Shown here: positions 7,186-16,308 of the stretch, in pieces
Numbering within the stretch: position 1 is the first letter of the stretch
How the letters are laid out: the number at the start of each line of letters is the position of its first letter
Origin: Pseudomonadota bacterium
Lineage (GTDB): Bacteria > Pseudomonadota > Alphaproteobacteria > Rhizobiales > Beijerinckiaceae
Direction of reading: 5' to 3'
Assembly: GCA_020161575.1 (NCBI GenBank)
Contig: JAIUNR010000004.1
Location: forward strand, 248,001-312,000
DNA: 64,000 nucleotides
Position numbers and translations under genes: made by a program
Notes under the pieces: model-generated
Databases searched by the model: none
What the model was told of the DNA's origin: nothing
What the model saw: the letters and a program-made list of their open reading frames with translations, nothing else

Positions 7186-9749
7186 GCGTTGCCACCACCC
7201 CGCTACGCCTCATCCTGCGGCTTGTCCTGCGGGAAATCCCGCATTCCTTCCGCCATTTCTCGATCCTCATCGCCTGTATCGCGCTCGGTGTCGGAGCGAT
7301 CGTGGCGGTCGTCTCGCTTTCGCGCGCGCTTGATGCGGGTCTGGCAGGCGAAGGGCGCGTGATTCTCGGGGCGGATGCCGCCTTCACGCTGGTACAACGT
7401 GAAGCCAACCCTGCCGAAATTGCCGCGCTGGAGCGCCATGGCAGGGTGTCGCGCCTTGTTCTGGCGCGTGGCATGACCTCCGGCGCGCAAGGCGAGGCCA
7501 CGTTGGCCGAGATCAAGGCCATCGATTCGGCCTACCCGGTTGCGGGTGAGCTCAAGCTCGAAGGCGAGCCGCTGCCCCCGGCTTCGGTGATGTCCCTGCT
7601 CCAGCCTGATTCGCGCGGGCTTCACGGTCTCCTGCTCGATCCCGTGCTGGCAGGGCGGTTCAGCGTGCGTGTCGGCGATACGATCTCGATCAGCACGACA
7701 CCTTTCCGCGTTGCCGGGCTTATCGCCAGCGAACCGGACAAGCTGGCCGGCGGGCTCGGTTTCGGCCCGCGCATCATCCTCACCCGCGACGGCCTGACCG
7801 CGACGGGGTTGATCGAGCCCGGTTCGCTGGCGCGTTTCGTCTACCGACTCGATCTCGGCCCCGGTGCCGATGCCGCGCGGCTGGAGGCGGTTCTCGCCGC
7901 AATCCAGAAGGAGGTGCCCGATGCGGGCTGGCAGGTCGCGAGCCGGATGCGGGCCTCGCCGCAATTGCAGCGGCAGGTGGCCCGTTTCACGCAATTCCTG
8001 ACGCTTGTCGGGCTGACGGCCCTGCTCGTGGGCGGCGTCGGCGTCGCCAATGCGGCGCGCGCCTTCGCCGAAGGGCAGGTGATGCGCATCGCGACGCTCA
8101 AGAGCCTTGGCGCGACGCGCGGCTTCGTCTTCGCCTCCTCCATGGCGCAGGTGCTGGCTTTCGCGCTGATCGGCGTAGTTCTCGGCCTCGTGATCGGCGT
8201 CGGGTTGCCGTATCTTGCGATCACGCTGCTGGGCGATCTGCTGCCCTTTCCACTGGTGCCCGGCGTCTATGCTTCAGAACTTCTCGGCGGTCTTGCCTTC
8301 GGTCTCGTCACGGCCTTCGCTTTCGCGATCCTGCCGCTGGCCCGCGGCAAGGCGGTGCCGGCCTCGACGCTCTTCCGCGATGCCTTCGGGGAAGCGCGCT
8401 TCCGGCCCTCTCCCGGCGATCTGCTGCTGCTGACCTTCGCTCTGGGCGCCTTCGTCGCGCTGGTGATCGGGCTGGCAAGCGACAGGCTGATCGCGAGCTT
8501 CTACCTGCTCGCCGCGGCCGGCGCGATCGTGACGCTCAGGCTTGTCTCCTTCCTCGTGATGCGGGGTGCGCGCGCGCTGCCGCATCCGAAAACGCCGGTG
8601 CTCCGTCTCGCGCTGGCGAATATCCATCGCCCCGGCGCGCTCACGCCGTCCGTTGTGCTCTCGCTCGGGCTCGGGATGACGCTGCTGGTGGCGCTGACCC
8701 TCATCGATATCAATCTCGGGCGCAATTTCCGGGCGGCCCTCCCCGGCGTCGCGCCAACCTTCTTCTTCGTCGATATTCCCGCGCGCGAAATGCCGCGCTT
8801 CGCCGCTTTCCTCAAGGCGGAAGCACCCGGCGGCGTGGTGGAGCAGGTCCCGCAGCTGCGCGGCAGGCTCATCGAGATCAACGGCGTTCCCGCCAGCCGG
8901 ATCAACGCGGCCGAACGCGTTTCCTGGGTTCTCGATGGCGATCGCGGCATCACCTACGCCGCCAAGCCGCCGGAAGGATCGAGCATCGCTCGCGGCGAAT
9001 GGTGGCCCGAGGATTATCGCGGCATGCCGCTTGTCTCCTTCGCCAAGGATGTCGCCGACGGGCTCGGCCTCACGGTGGGCGACAAGATCGTGGTCAATGT
9101 GCTCGGCAGGCGGATCGAGGCGCGGATCGCCAATCTTCGCGAGGTGCGCTGGCAGCGCCTCGGCATCAATTTCGTGATGGTTTTCTCGCCCAACACCTTC
9201 GCCGGCGCGCCCTACACCGCGCTTGCGACGCTCGCCTACCCGACCGGGACGGATATCGCCAGCGAGGCTGCCCTGGCCACGAAGGTCGCGAAGGAATTCC
9301 CGAATATCTCCTCTGTCCGCGTGCGCGATGCGCTGCTGGCGGTCGACAAGATCGTCTCGCAGCTCGCGCTGGCGATTCGCGCCTCCAGCGCGATCGCGCT
9401 CATCGCCTCCATCCTCGTGCTCGGCGGCGCGCTTGCGGCGACCGCGCGCAGCCGCCAGCATGAGAGCGTGATCCTGAAAACGCTCGGCGCGACGCGCGGA
9501 ACCCTGATCCGGGCGATGCTGGTCGAATATGCCCTGCTCGGCGGTATCGCCATTGTCTTCGGACTGATCTGTGGAGCAATCGGCGCCGGGCTGGTCGTGG
9601 GCAAGATCATGAATCTGGATTTCGTGATCCCATGGCTCCCAATCGTCTCGACAGCGTTTTCTGCCTTCCTGATCACGATTATTTTGGGAATGATCGGAAC
9701 ATGGCATCTTCTGGGCCAAAAACCGGCGCCCTACTTGCGCCATGCTTGA
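7182..9749 (+). CDS. ybbP: ABC transporter permease YbbP (FtsX/MacB fold)
   Basis: An 855-residue inner-membrane permease. It starts with a transmembrane helix ([26 protein letters not shown]), then a periplasmic MacB-like domain (about residues 50-255), then FtsX-type helices ([41 protein letters not shown]). A second periplasmic domain (about residues 500-720) is followed by a second FtsX set ending [27 protein letters not shown]. The sequence ([13 protein letters not shown]) repeats the 'KxLGATRG' coupling motif of the first half ([10 protein letters not shown]), consistent with a duplicated FtsX unit. It partners with YbbA, which overlaps it. Confidence 0.92.
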   Translation: MSVATTPLRLILRLVLREIPHSFRHFSILIACIALGVGAIVAVVSLSRALDAGLAGEGRVILGADAAFTLVQREANPAEIAALERHGRVSRLVLARGMTSGAQGEATLAEIKAIDSAYPVAGELKLEGEPLPPASVMSLLQPDSRGLHGLLLDPVLAGRFSVRVGDTISISTTPFRVAGLIASEPDKLAGGLGFGPRIILTRDGLTATGLIEPGSLARFVYRLDLGPGADAARLEAVLAAIQKEVPDAGWQVASRMRASPQLQRQVARFTQFLTLVGLTALLVGGVGVANAARAFAEGQVMRIATLKSLGATRGFVFASSMAQVLAFALIGVVLGLVIGVGLPYLAITLLGDLLPFPLVPGVYASELLGGLAFGLVTAFAFAILPLARGKAVPASTLFRDAFGEARFRPSPGDLLLLTFALGAFVALVIGLASDRLIASFYLLAAAGAIVTLRLVSFLVMRGARALPHPKTPVLRLALANIHRPGALTPSVVLSLGLGMTLLVALTLIDINLGRNFRAALPGVAPTFFFVDIPAREMPRFAAFLKAEAPGGVVEQVPQLRGRLIEINGVPASRINAAERVSWVLDGDRGITYAAKPPEGSSIARGEWWPEDYRGMPLVSFAKDVADGLGLTVGDKIVVNVLGRRIEARIANLREVRWQRLGINFVMVFSPNTFAGAPYTALATLAYPTGTDIASEAALATKVAKEFPNISSVRVRDALLAVDKIVSQLALAIRASSAIALIASILVLGGALAATARSRQHESVILKTLGATRGTLIRAMLVEYALLGGIAIVFGLICGAIGAGLVVGKIMNLDFVIPWLPIVSTAFSAFLITIILGMIGTWHLLGQKPAPYLRHA

Positions 9750-9852
9750 AGAAATTCGAGTTGGAACTATGCCACTTTTCTGACAAACATCTTGAATGAA
9801 GCCTGAGGAGAGCATCCTTCTTGTAGGTCGCTGGCCAACAAGACTATACCCC

Positions 9853-9881
9853 CTTGAATAAATGCACGAAGCTTGCCATAT
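9853..9881 (+). promoter_or_regulatory. Possible heat-shock (sigma-32 type) promoter for the Bax-inhibitor gene
   Basis: CTTGAA at 9853-9858 and CCATAT at 9876-9881, with 17 bases between, resemble the -35 and -10 elements of RpoH promoters. They lie about 70 bases upstream of the start codon at 9953. The match is from consensus memory only. Confidence 0.35.
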
Positions 9882-9952
9882 TCGCGGGAAGCTTCGCATG
9901 TTGCGAAGCAGCAATCCGGCCCCGGAGCCGGAAAGACGCAAGAGAGGGTTTC

Positions 9953-10744
9953 ATGGCCGATTATGACCGCAACGCTTATGCCCCTTATGCCACGGGCATG
10001 GGCCGCACCATAAGCGCTGCCCAATATGATCAGGGCCTGCGCTCCTATATGCTCGGCATCTACAATCACATGGGAATCGCGCTGGCCATTTCCGGCCTCG
10101 TCGCGATCGGCACCTTCATGCTCGGCACGACCACCAACCCGGCGAATGCCGTGGGGCGGTTCGCCGGTCAGCTGATCACGCCGTTCGGCGCCGCCATCTG
10201 GGCGAGCCCGCTGAAATGGGTGGTGATGCTCGCGCCGCTCGCCTTCGTGTTCCTGCTCTCCTTCCGCTGGGAGAAGATGAGCTTCGGCGCCTTGCTCGGC
10301 ACCTTCTACGCCTTCGCCGGCGTGATGGGGCTTTCGCTCTCGTCGATCTTCGTCATCTACAAGCTCGGCTCGATCGGGCAGGTCTTCTTCATCACGGCGG
10401 CTTCGTTCGGCGCGCTCTCCCTCTTCGGCTACACGACGAAGAAGGATCTCTCCGGCATGGGCAAGTTCATGATGATGGGCCTGTTCGGGCTGATCATCGC
10501 CAGCCTCGTCAATATCTTCATGAAGTCGTCGGCGCTCCAGTTCGCGATCAACATGATCGGCGTGCTGGTTTTCGCGGGCCTCACCGCCTGGGATACCCAG
10601 CGCCTGAAGGAAGAATATGACGCCGTCGCCGGCGACGAGGTTCTGATGCAGAAATGGTCGCTGATGGGCGCCCTGACCCTGTATCTCAACTTCATCAACA
10701 TGTTTCAGATGCTGCTGAGCCTGATGGGCAACCGCAACGAATAA
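9953..10744 (+). CDS. Bax inhibitor-1 / YccA family membrane protein
   Basis: A 263-residue integral membrane protein of the BI-1/YccA/YbhL family. After a hydrophilic N-terminus (MADYDRNAYAPYATGMGR) there are about seven hydrophobic helices, including IALAISGLVAIGTFMLG, MLAPLAFVFLLSF, FFITAASFGALSLFGY and INMIGVLVFAGLTAWDTQ. The last contains the conserved 'TAWDTQ' with the Asp implicated in pH-dependent calcium leak in characterised relatives. Bacterial members modulate FtsH or act as ion-leak channels. ATG 9953 follows an AGAGAGGG site. A strong terminator follows the gene, so it is probably monocistronic. Confidence 0.92.
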   Translation: MADYDRNAYAPYATGMGRTISAAQYDQGLRSYMLGIYNHMGIALAISGLVAIGTFMLGTTTNPANAVGRFAGQLITPFGAAIWASPLKWVVMLAPLAFVFLLSFRWEKMSFGALLGTFYAFAGVMGLSLSSIFVIYKLGSIGQVFFITAASFGALSLFGYTTKKDLSGMGKFMMMGLFGLIIASLVNIFMKSSALQFAINMIGVLVFAGLTAWDTQRLKEEYDAVAGDEVLMQKWSLMGALTLYLNFINMFQMLLSLMGNRNE

Positions 10745-10771
10745 GCTTCGCTGCAAGGCACGAAAGATAAA

Positions 10772-10797
10772 AGCCCCGGGAAACCGGGGCTTTTTTT
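10772..10797 (+). terminator. Rho-independent terminator after the Bax-inhibitor gene
   Basis: A perfect 8-bp stem AGCCCCGG / CCGGGGCT with a GAAA-type loop, followed directly by seven T residues. It starts 28 bases after the stop codon at 10744. Confidence 0.93.
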
Positions 10798-10910
10798 CTT
10801 GCCCTCGAAAAGGGGAGGCCGGCGGCTTGGCAAGCATGCAAGACAGGCTCCTTGCGCCTTGACACCAGCCCGGCCCTCGCGCCAACTCCTCGCAACTTGA
10901 GGAGATTCCC

Positions 10911-12167
10911 ATGACTTCCTTCAATCAGGAACTTGAAACACGCCTGACGCGCTATGCCGCGATCGACAGCCAATCGAATGAAAACGGCAGCGGCTCCCCC
11001 TCGACCGCGATCCAGTACGACATCCTGCGACTGCTCGAGGGCGAGCTGCGGGAAATCGGCGCTTCCGATGTCGAGCTGACCGATTACGGCACCGTCCTGG
11101 CCACCATCCCCGGCACTGTCCCGGGCCCGACGATCGGCTTCCTCGCCCATGTCGACACCGCGCCGCAATTCAACGCGAGCGGGGTCAAACCGCGCGTCAT
11201 CCGCGGCTATAACGGCGGCGCGATCACCTTCCCGGATAACCCCGCGCTGGCGCTGACGCCCGAGCACAACCCCTATCTCGGCACCAAGCAGGGCCATGAC
11301 ATCATCACGGCTTCGGGCCTCACCCTGCTGGGCGCGGATGACAAGGCCGGCGTCGCCATCCTGATGACCGCCGCCCGCCATCTGCTCACGAATCCCGACA
11401 TCAAGCGCCCCACCCTGCGCATCGCCTTCACACCCGACGAGGAAATCGGCCGCGGCGTGCACAGCCGCCTGCCGGCCGATCTCAAGGCCGATTTCGCCTA
11501 TACGTTCGATGGCGGCGCGGTCGGCGAGATCGAGTATGAATCCTTCTCGGCGGACAGGGCCGTGGTCACCGTCAAGGGGGTGTCGATCCATCCCGGCCTC
11601 GCCAAGGATAAGCTGGTCAACGCCATCCATCTCGCCTCCAAGATCGTCCAGACCCTGCCGCAAGCAACGATGACCCCGGAGACCACGGACGGGCGCGACG
11701 GCTTCATCCATGTCACCGACATGAAGGGCGGTTCGTCCGAGATGGTGGTGAAGTTCATCCTGCGCGATTTCGAGCGCGACGGTCTGGCGGCGAAGGGCGC
11801 CCTGCTTCAGCAGGTCTGCGCCACGGTCGCGGCCTGCGAGCCGCGTGCGGAAATCACCTGCACCATTACCCCGCAATACCGCAACATGCGCTATTGGCTC
11901 GAAAACGACATGACCCCGGTCGATCTCGCGCGGGAAGCGGCGCGCAAGCTCGGCATCGAACCCATCTCGGTGCCGATCCGTGGCGGCACGGATGGTTCGC
12001 GCCTCACGGAGATGGGCATCCCCTGCCCGAACCTCTTCACCGGGATGCAGGATATCCACGGGCCGCTGGAATGGATTTCCGTTCAGGACATGGCGCTGGC
12101 CACCGACCTCTGCCTCTCGCTGGTGCAGCTGGCGGCAAAGCCCACCGCGTCAGGCAAACCCGCCTGA
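10911..12167 (+). CDS. pepT: Peptidase T (tripeptide aminopeptidase)
   Basis: A 418-residue cytoplasmic metallopeptidase of family M20B that removes the N-terminal residue of tripeptides. Metal-binding and catalytic motifs are visible in order: GFLAHVDTAP (His and Asp), LLGADDKAGVAIL (bridging Asp), TPDEEIGRG (catalytic Glu-Glu), TFDGG, and the C-terminal PIRGGTDGS and PNLFTGMQDIHG (His). The start has an excellent GAGGAG site. It is flanked by terminators on both sides and so is a single-gene unit. Confidence 0.96.
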   Translation: MTSFNQELETRLTRYAAIDSQSNENGSGSPSTAIQYDILRLLEGELREIGASDVELTDYGTVLATIPGTVPGPTIGFLAHVDTAPQFNASGVKPRVIRGYNGGAITFPDNPALALTPEHNPYLGTKQGHDIITASGLTLLGADDKAGVAILMTAARHLLTNPDIKRPTLRIAFTPDEEIGRGVHSRLPADLKADFAYTFDGGAVGEIEYESFSADRAVVTVKGVSIHPGLAKDKLVNAIHLASKIVQTLPQATMTPETTDGRDGFIHVTDMKGGSSEMVVKFILRDFERDGLAAKGALLQQVCATVAACEPRAEITCTITPQYRNMRYWLENDMTPVDLAREAARKLGIEPISVPIRGGTDGSRLTEMGIPCPNLFTGMQDIHGPLEWISVQDMALATDLCLSLVQLAAKPTASGKPA

Positions 12168-12203
12168 CGCACCCAGCGCATTACAGCCGCTTGAAAACGA
12201 AAA

Positions 12204-12229
12204 GGCCGCCCTCGGGCGGCCATTCATGT
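12204..12229 (+). terminator. Terminator-like hairpin after pepT
   Basis: Perfect 7-bp arms GGCCGCC (12204-12210) and GGCGGCC (12215-12221) with a 4-base loop, preceded by AAAA and followed by a weak T-containing tail. It sits between pepT and the convergent tRNA gene and could act in both directions. Confidence 0.7.
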
Positions 12230-12253
12230 CTCTCTGGGGAAACGAGAGAAAAT

Positions 12254-12328
12254 TGGAGCGGGTAAAGGGATTCGAACCCTTGACCCCAACCTTGGCAAGG
12301 TTGTGCTCTACCCCTGAGCTACACCCGC
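12254..12328 (-). tRNA. tRNA-Gly (anticodon GCC)
   Basis: Reading the minus strand, the 75-base gene begins GCGGGTGTAGCTCAGGGGTA and ends with GGTTCGAATCCC...ACCCGCTCCA. The acceptor stem (GCGGGTG with its complement), D-arm, T-arm (GGTTCGAATCC) and an encoded CCA are all present. The anticodon loop within CCTTGCCAAGG gives GCC, which reads GGC and GGU glycine codons. It is a single gene, not in a cluster; no second tRNA is visible in the flanking bases. Confidence 0.97.
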
Positions 12329-12458
12329 ATCCGTCGCCGGTTGCAACAACCGGAGGCGCGCTCTATGCCCCATCCTCGAAATCAATGCAAGCCCTTCCTG
12401 CGCACAGCTTGCGATTTTTTCCTCCCCCATTGCCTCCAGAAAATAACCGGACACGCCC

Positions 12459-12974
12459 ATGCTTCCCTCCGATGATCCCTCCCTCCCCGCTTTCGCGCTG
12501 CTCCAGAAGCTCGGCATTGCCTGCAAGACGGTGGAGCATCCGCCACTCTTCACGGTCGAGGAATCGCAAGCGCTGCGCGGCACAATCCCCGGCGGGCATA
12601 CGAAAAATCTCTTCGTCAAGGACAAGGCGGGCAGGTTCTTCCTGATCACGGCGGAAGAAGATTTCGCGCTCGATCTCAAGACCATCGACAAGGTCATCGG
12701 CGCGAAAGGGCGTGTCTCCTTCGCCAGCGCCGACCAGCTGATGGCGAATCTGGGTATCGCGCCTGGCTCCGTGAGCCCGCTCGCCCTCGTGCATGACAAG
12801 GCCGGAGCGGTGACCTTCATCCTCGAGAAGAAACTGCTCACCCATGCGTTGATCAACGTCCATCCGCTGATCAATACACGCACCACCGCGATATCCGCCG
12901 ACGATCTTCTCGCCTATTGCCGCGCCACCGGCCATGAACCCGTAATCGCCGATCTGCCCTGCCGGAGTGTATAA
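12459..12974 (+). CDS. YbaK/ProX-type aminoacyl-tRNA(Pro) editing deacylase
   Basis: 171 residues of the YbaK/aminoacyl-tRNA synthetase-associated (INS-like) domain. Recognisable elements are KTVEHPPLFTVEES, the phosphate-loop-like GTIPGGHTKNLFVKDK with the conserved Lys of trans-editing enzymes, VSPLALVHD, and ALINVHPLINTRTTAI near the end. Free-standing members (ProX/PrdX) hydrolyse mischarged Ala-tRNA(Pro); assignment to that subfamily rests on the overall wording of the sequence. It is followed 108 bases later by cnoX on the same strand. Confidence 0.85.
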   Translation: MLPSDDPSLPAFALLQKLGIACKTVEHPPLFTVEESQALRGTIPGGHTKNLFVKDKAGRFFLITAEEDFALDLKTIDKVIGAKGRVSFASADQLMANLGIAPGSVSPLALVHDKAGAVTFILEKKLLTHALINVHPLINTRTTAISADDLLAYCRATGHEPVIADLPCRSV

Positions 12975-13082
12975 AAACGGCCACGACCCGCTTGCCGAGG
13001 TTGCGAAGGCACGCGCTTGCCCCCAAATAGAAGCCGAGTTCGATTGCCTGCCGAAAATTGTCCAGCCGAAAGACAGACCGCC

Positions 13083-13961
13083 ATGACCGAAGCCGCCGAT
13101 CTTGTGAAAGACACGACCACCGCCAATTTCCGGCAGGATGTGCTGGCCGAATCGATGAAGCAGCCGGTTCTGGTGGATTTCTGGGCGCCCTGGTGCGGCC
13201 CGTGCAAGCAGCTTGCACCCGTGATCGAGAAAGTGGTCCGCGCCAGCAAGGGCAAGGTGAAGCTCGTCAAGATGAATATCGACGAGCATCCGCAAGTGGC
13301 TGGCCAGCTCGGGGTGCAATCCATCCCTGCGGTTTTCGCGTTCGATCGCGGCCAGCCTGTCGATGGCTTCATGGGGAATTTGCCCGAAAGCCAGATCAAG
13401 GGGTTCATCGAGCGCCTGATCGGTCCGCTCGGCGCGGATAGCGCCGCGTTGCTCGCCGAAGCCAAGGCCATGCTGGAGGCGCATGATGCCGCCGGTGCCG
13501 CGGAGCGTTTCGCCGCGCTCCTCGCCGAGGATTCGGAGAATCCGGAAGCGCTGGGCGGCCTCGCGCGCGCCTACATTCTCGCCGGCACGCTCGATCAGGC
13601 ACGCCGGATCCTCGAAACCGTGCCGGAAGGCAAGCGCGGCCATGCCGCGATCGCCGGCGCGATCGCCGCGCTCGATCTCGCCGAACAGGCGGCCGCTTTC
13701 GGCGATGTCGGCGATCTGCGGCGCAAGGTGGAGGCCAATCCGGCGGATCATCAGGCACGATTTGATCTCGCTTTAGCGCTCAATGCCCATAACCGGCGCG
13801 AGGATGCCGTGGATCAGCTGATCGCGATCCTGCGCAAGGATCGCGCCTGGAACGACGAAGCCGCGCGCAAGCAGCTTCTCCAGTTCTTCGACGCCTGGGG
13901 ACCGATGGACGAAGCGACCCTTTACGGTCGCCGCCAGCTTTCCGCCACCCTGTTCGCCTGA
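13083..13961 (+). CDS. cnoX: Chaperedoxin CnoX (thioredoxin domain plus TPR, YbbN family)
   Basis: 292 residues. Residues about 10-115 form a thioredoxin domain with an intact active site WCGPC (FWAPWCGPCKQLAPVIEKV) and the cis-Pro region (QSIPAVFAF). Residues about 130-290 are a TPR-type helical domain (repeats seen in AERFAALLAEDSENPEALGGLARAY and ADHQARFDLALALNAHNRREDAVDQL). The family holds unfolded proteins during bleach stress and passes them to GroEL; many alphaproteobacterial members keep the redox-active CxxC that the E. coli protein lacks. ATG 13083 gives the family N-terminus. It is likely in an operon with the LON-domain and Trm112 genes. Confidence 0.92.
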   Translation: MTEAADLVKDTTTANFRQDVLAESMKQPVLVDFWAPWCGPCKQLAPVIEKVVRASKGKVKLVKMNIDEHPQVAGQLGVQSIPAVFAFDRGQPVDGFMGNLPESQIKGFIERLIGPLGADSAALLAEAKAMLEAHDAAGAAERFAALLAEDSENPEALGGLARAYILAGTLDQARRILETVPEGKRGHAAIAGAIAALDLAEQAAAFGDVGDLRRKVEANPADHQARFDLALALNAHNRREDAVDQLIAILRKDRAWNDEAARKQLLQFFDAWGPMDEATLYGRRQLSATLFA

Positions 13962-13977
13962 ACCGGAGGAGGATCGG

Positions 13978-14649
13978 ATGCCGAGCAACGTCCAATACGC
14001 GGCCACGACCGATCTTCCCGAAACGCTGCCGCTCTTTCCCCTGCCGGGCGCGCTGCTTTTGCCGCGCGGCCTCATCCCGCTCAACATTTTCGAGCCGCGC
14101 TATGTCGAGATGTTCGATGCCGCGCTCGCCGGCGGCCGGCTGATCGGCATGATCCAGCCCCGTCACAACCAAGGTCGGACAAGCGCGGCTCCTGAGCTTT
14201 ACCCCGTGGGTTGCGCGGGCAGGATCACGCAATTCGCCGAAACCGGCGACGGGCGCTACCTTGTTCAGCTTACCGGCATCGCCCGTTTCAAGCTGGTGGA
14301 GGAAATGCCCGGCATGATGCCCTACAGGCAGGCGAGCGTCGATTTCACGCCTTACGCGCATGATCTTTCCGCGCGGCTCGGCGAGGACGAGGTCGATCGC
14401 GGCGCCGTGATCGCCGCCCTGCGCAATTACAGCGAAGCCAACGAAATCCCGATCGACTGGAAGAATGTCGGCGAGGCCGCCAACGAAGCGCTCGTCAACG
14501 CGCTTTCCATGCTCGCGCCCTTCGGCCCGGCCGAGAAGCAGGCCCTGCTTGAAGCCCATGATCTCAAGGCGCGCGCGGAAATGCTGGTCGCGCTGACGGA
14601 ACTCGATCTCGCCCGCGAGGAGGGTGACGGCGGGCCGAAAATGCAATAA
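13978..14649 (+). CDS. LON substrate-binding domain protein (ATP-independent)
   Basis: 223 residues matching the N-terminal LON domain only: LPLFPLPGALLLPRGLIPLNIFEPRYVEM at about residues 18-46, then RLIGMIQPR, VGCAGRITQFAETGDGRYLVQLTGIARFKL and a helical C-terminal half. There is no AAA+ module or Ser-Lys protease dyad, so it is not a protease by itself. Such proteins are often adjacent to cnoX-type thioredoxins and Trm112 in alphaproteobacteria, hinting at a protein-quality role. The start has a strong GGAGGAGGA site 16 bases after cnoX. Confidence 0.92.
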   Translation: MPSNVQYAATTDLPETLPLFPLPGALLLPRGLIPLNIFEPRYVEMFDAALAGGRLIGMIQPRHNQGRTSAAPELYPVGCAGRITQFAETGDGRYLVQLTGIARFKLVEEMPGMMPYRQASVDFTPYAHDLSARLGEDEVDRGAVIAALRNYSEANEIPIDWKNVGEAANEALVNALSMLAPFGPAEKQALLEAHDLKARAEMLVALTELDLAREEGDGGPKMQ

Positions 14650-14676
14650 CCGCATCAATGCGAAGAGGAGCACAGC

Positions 14677-14886
14677 ATGAGCGGCACCGAGACGGCACAG
14701 ACGACGCATGAGCGGGGAATCGATCCCAAACTGCTTGAGTTGCTCGTCTGCCCCCTGACCAAATCGACTCTCGATTACGATGCGGTCCATCAGGAGCTGA
14801 TCAGCCGCGCCGCCGGCATCGCCTACCCGATCCGCGACGGAATCCCGATCATGCTGCCGGAAGAAGCACGCAGGATCGAGCGCTGA
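14677..14886 (+). CDS. Trm112 family zinc-ribbon-like protein
   Basis: 69 residues. It contains the typical core [20 protein letters not shown], then [28 protein letters not shown]. Trm112 proteins activate several SAM-dependent methyltransferases in eukaryotes and archaea; bacterial YcaR-like members are thought to have a similar partner role. Only one of the Cys of a zinc site is obvious (VCPLTK), so metal binding is probably lost, as in many proteobacterial copies. It lies 27 bases after the LON-domain gene, behind a GAGGAG site. Confidence 0.9.
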   Translation: MSGTETAQTTHERGIDPKLLELLVCPLTKSTLDYDAVHQELISRAAGIAYPIRDGIPIMLPEEARRIER

Positions 14887-14932
14887 CCAACGCCAGCACC
14901 CTCTCGTTTTCTACCGCGCGACCGGAAATCCC

Positions 14933-16165
14933 CTACCCGCGGAACAGCCGTGGCGCCGCGCGGCCCTGCCCGGCCGCAGCACCAACAAGGTGCCTCTTCG
15001 CGCCCGGCAACCGATCAACAATGCCCATCCCGAAATCACGCAGCACGCGCAACGGCCCGGAATCATTCGAAAAGAGCCGGTTGATGCCGTCGGTAGCAAA
15101 AGCCATCGCCACCGCGGCGGGACGCCGCGCTGCCTGATAGCTTTCGAGCAGATCCGGCGCACCGGGATCGAGGCCGAGGCGCAGGCGGTCCGCCACCTTC
15201 TCGGCCAGCAGGGCCGCATCCTCGAAGCCGAGATTGAGCCCCTGCCCCGCAAGCGGATGAACCACATGGGCCGCATCCGCCACCAGCGCCAGCCTCTCAC
15301 CCACGAAGCGCCGCGCCAGCATCAGGCGCAGCGGATGCGCGGAAATCGCCTCCACCGCCGTGATCTCACCGCGCCAGCCTGCGGCGCGATGCGCGATCTC
15401 CCGCAATTGTGCCTGCGGCTCCTCCTTCAGGATGCGATCGGCGATACTCGATTGCTCGCTCCAGACGATGGAAGAGCGGTTCTCATCCAGCGGCAGCAGC
15501 GCGAAAGGACCAGAGGGGAGGAAATGCTGCACCGCCTCTCCGTGATGCGGAAGCGTGTGGCGGATCGTCGCGACAATCGCGGTCTGGCCATAGGCCCAGC
15601 CGTGATCGACGATGCCGGCCATGCGACGGATGGGGGAATTGGCGCCATCAGCGCCGATCAGAAGCGCCGCCTTCACGCCGGCCTCGCCCATATCGATCGC
15701 GATATGGTCCGGCCCGGCCTGGAAAGCAGTGATTCGCGCGGGGAGAACCACGATCCCCGCCTCACGGCAGGCCGCGCACAGGGCGGCGTTGAGCAAGCCC
15801 AGCGGCACCATATGCGCCAGCGGGGCCCCTTCCTCCGCAGGCGCATCGATATCGAGCAGGCGGGGGCGGATCTCCTCGTTGAGAGCGCTGTCCGACAGGG
15901 CCATAGCGCGCATCGGCCAATGCGCGCCGGCGAGGCGCTCCCAGACGCCGATCGCGTCCAGGAACCGGCGAGAGCCGGCATTGAGCGCGAGAATACGCGC
16001 ATCCGGGCCTTTGGGCGGCACGCCCGCCTGCGGATTGGCATCGACGATGGTGATATCGGCGGGGGAAACGCCCTCGGCGACGAGCGCCAAAGCTGTCGCG
16101 GCGCCGGCCGCGCCGAAACCGCCGATGACGATTCGCGGTTGCTGCGCTTGATCGGGGACAGGCAT
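14933..16165 (-). CDS. UbiH/UbiF/COQ6-family FAD-dependent ubiquinone hydroxylase
   Basis: A 410-residue flavoprotein monooxygenase. The FAD dinucleotide motif is near the N-terminus (IVIGGFGAAGAATALALVAEG, with Phe in the usual Gly-x-Gly position), the DG motif is LLIGADGANSPIRR, and the second FAD motif is ALVADAAHVVHPLAGQGLNLGFEDA. This set is characteristic of the hydroxylases of ubiquinone biosynthesis. Which ring position it hydroxylates cannot be told from sequence reading alone. ATG 16165 (MPVPDQAQQ) has an AAAGGA site; the upstream extension is not coding. It converges on the Trm112 gene. Confidence 0.88.
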   Translation of the reverse strand: MPVPDQAQQPRIVIGGFGAAGAATALALVAEGVSPADITIVDANPQAGVPPKGPDARILALNAGSRRFLDAIGVWERLAGAHWPMRAMALSDSALNEEIRPRLLDIDAPAEEGAPLAHMVPLGLLNAALCAACREAGIVVLPARITAFQAGPDHIAIDMGEAGVKAALLIGADGANSPIRRMAGIVDHGWAYGQTAIVATIRHTLPHHGEAVQHFLPSGPFALLPLDENRSSIVWSEQSSIADRILKEEPQAQLREIAHRAAGWRGEITAVEAISAHPLRLMLARRFVGERLALVADAAHVVHPLAGQGLNLGFEDAALLAEKVADRLRLGLDPGAPDLLESYQAARRPAAVAMAFATDGINRLFSNDSGPLRVLRDFGMGIVDRLPGAKRHLVGAAAGQGRAAPRLFRG

Positions 16166-16308
16166 GGCGATTTCCTTTCGAACAATCCTATAAGCCGCAA
16201 TGGCGCATCCCGAAAGAGCCGCTTTCGTTCCGCTTCGCCTTGACGCAGTGCAACAGCCCCGGCACGCTGGCGCCAACAAGCTGAATTCCCGCCCATCATC
16301 CCGGCATT

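Noticed and set aside
8274-9941. A 555-codon open frame opposite ybbP
   Set aside because: Arg/Glu/His-rich shadow of the permease gene.
12168-12458. A second tRNA or small RNA near tRNA-Gly
   Set aside because: Apart from the pepT hairpin and the tRNA itself, the flanks show no cloverleaf or other conserved structure.
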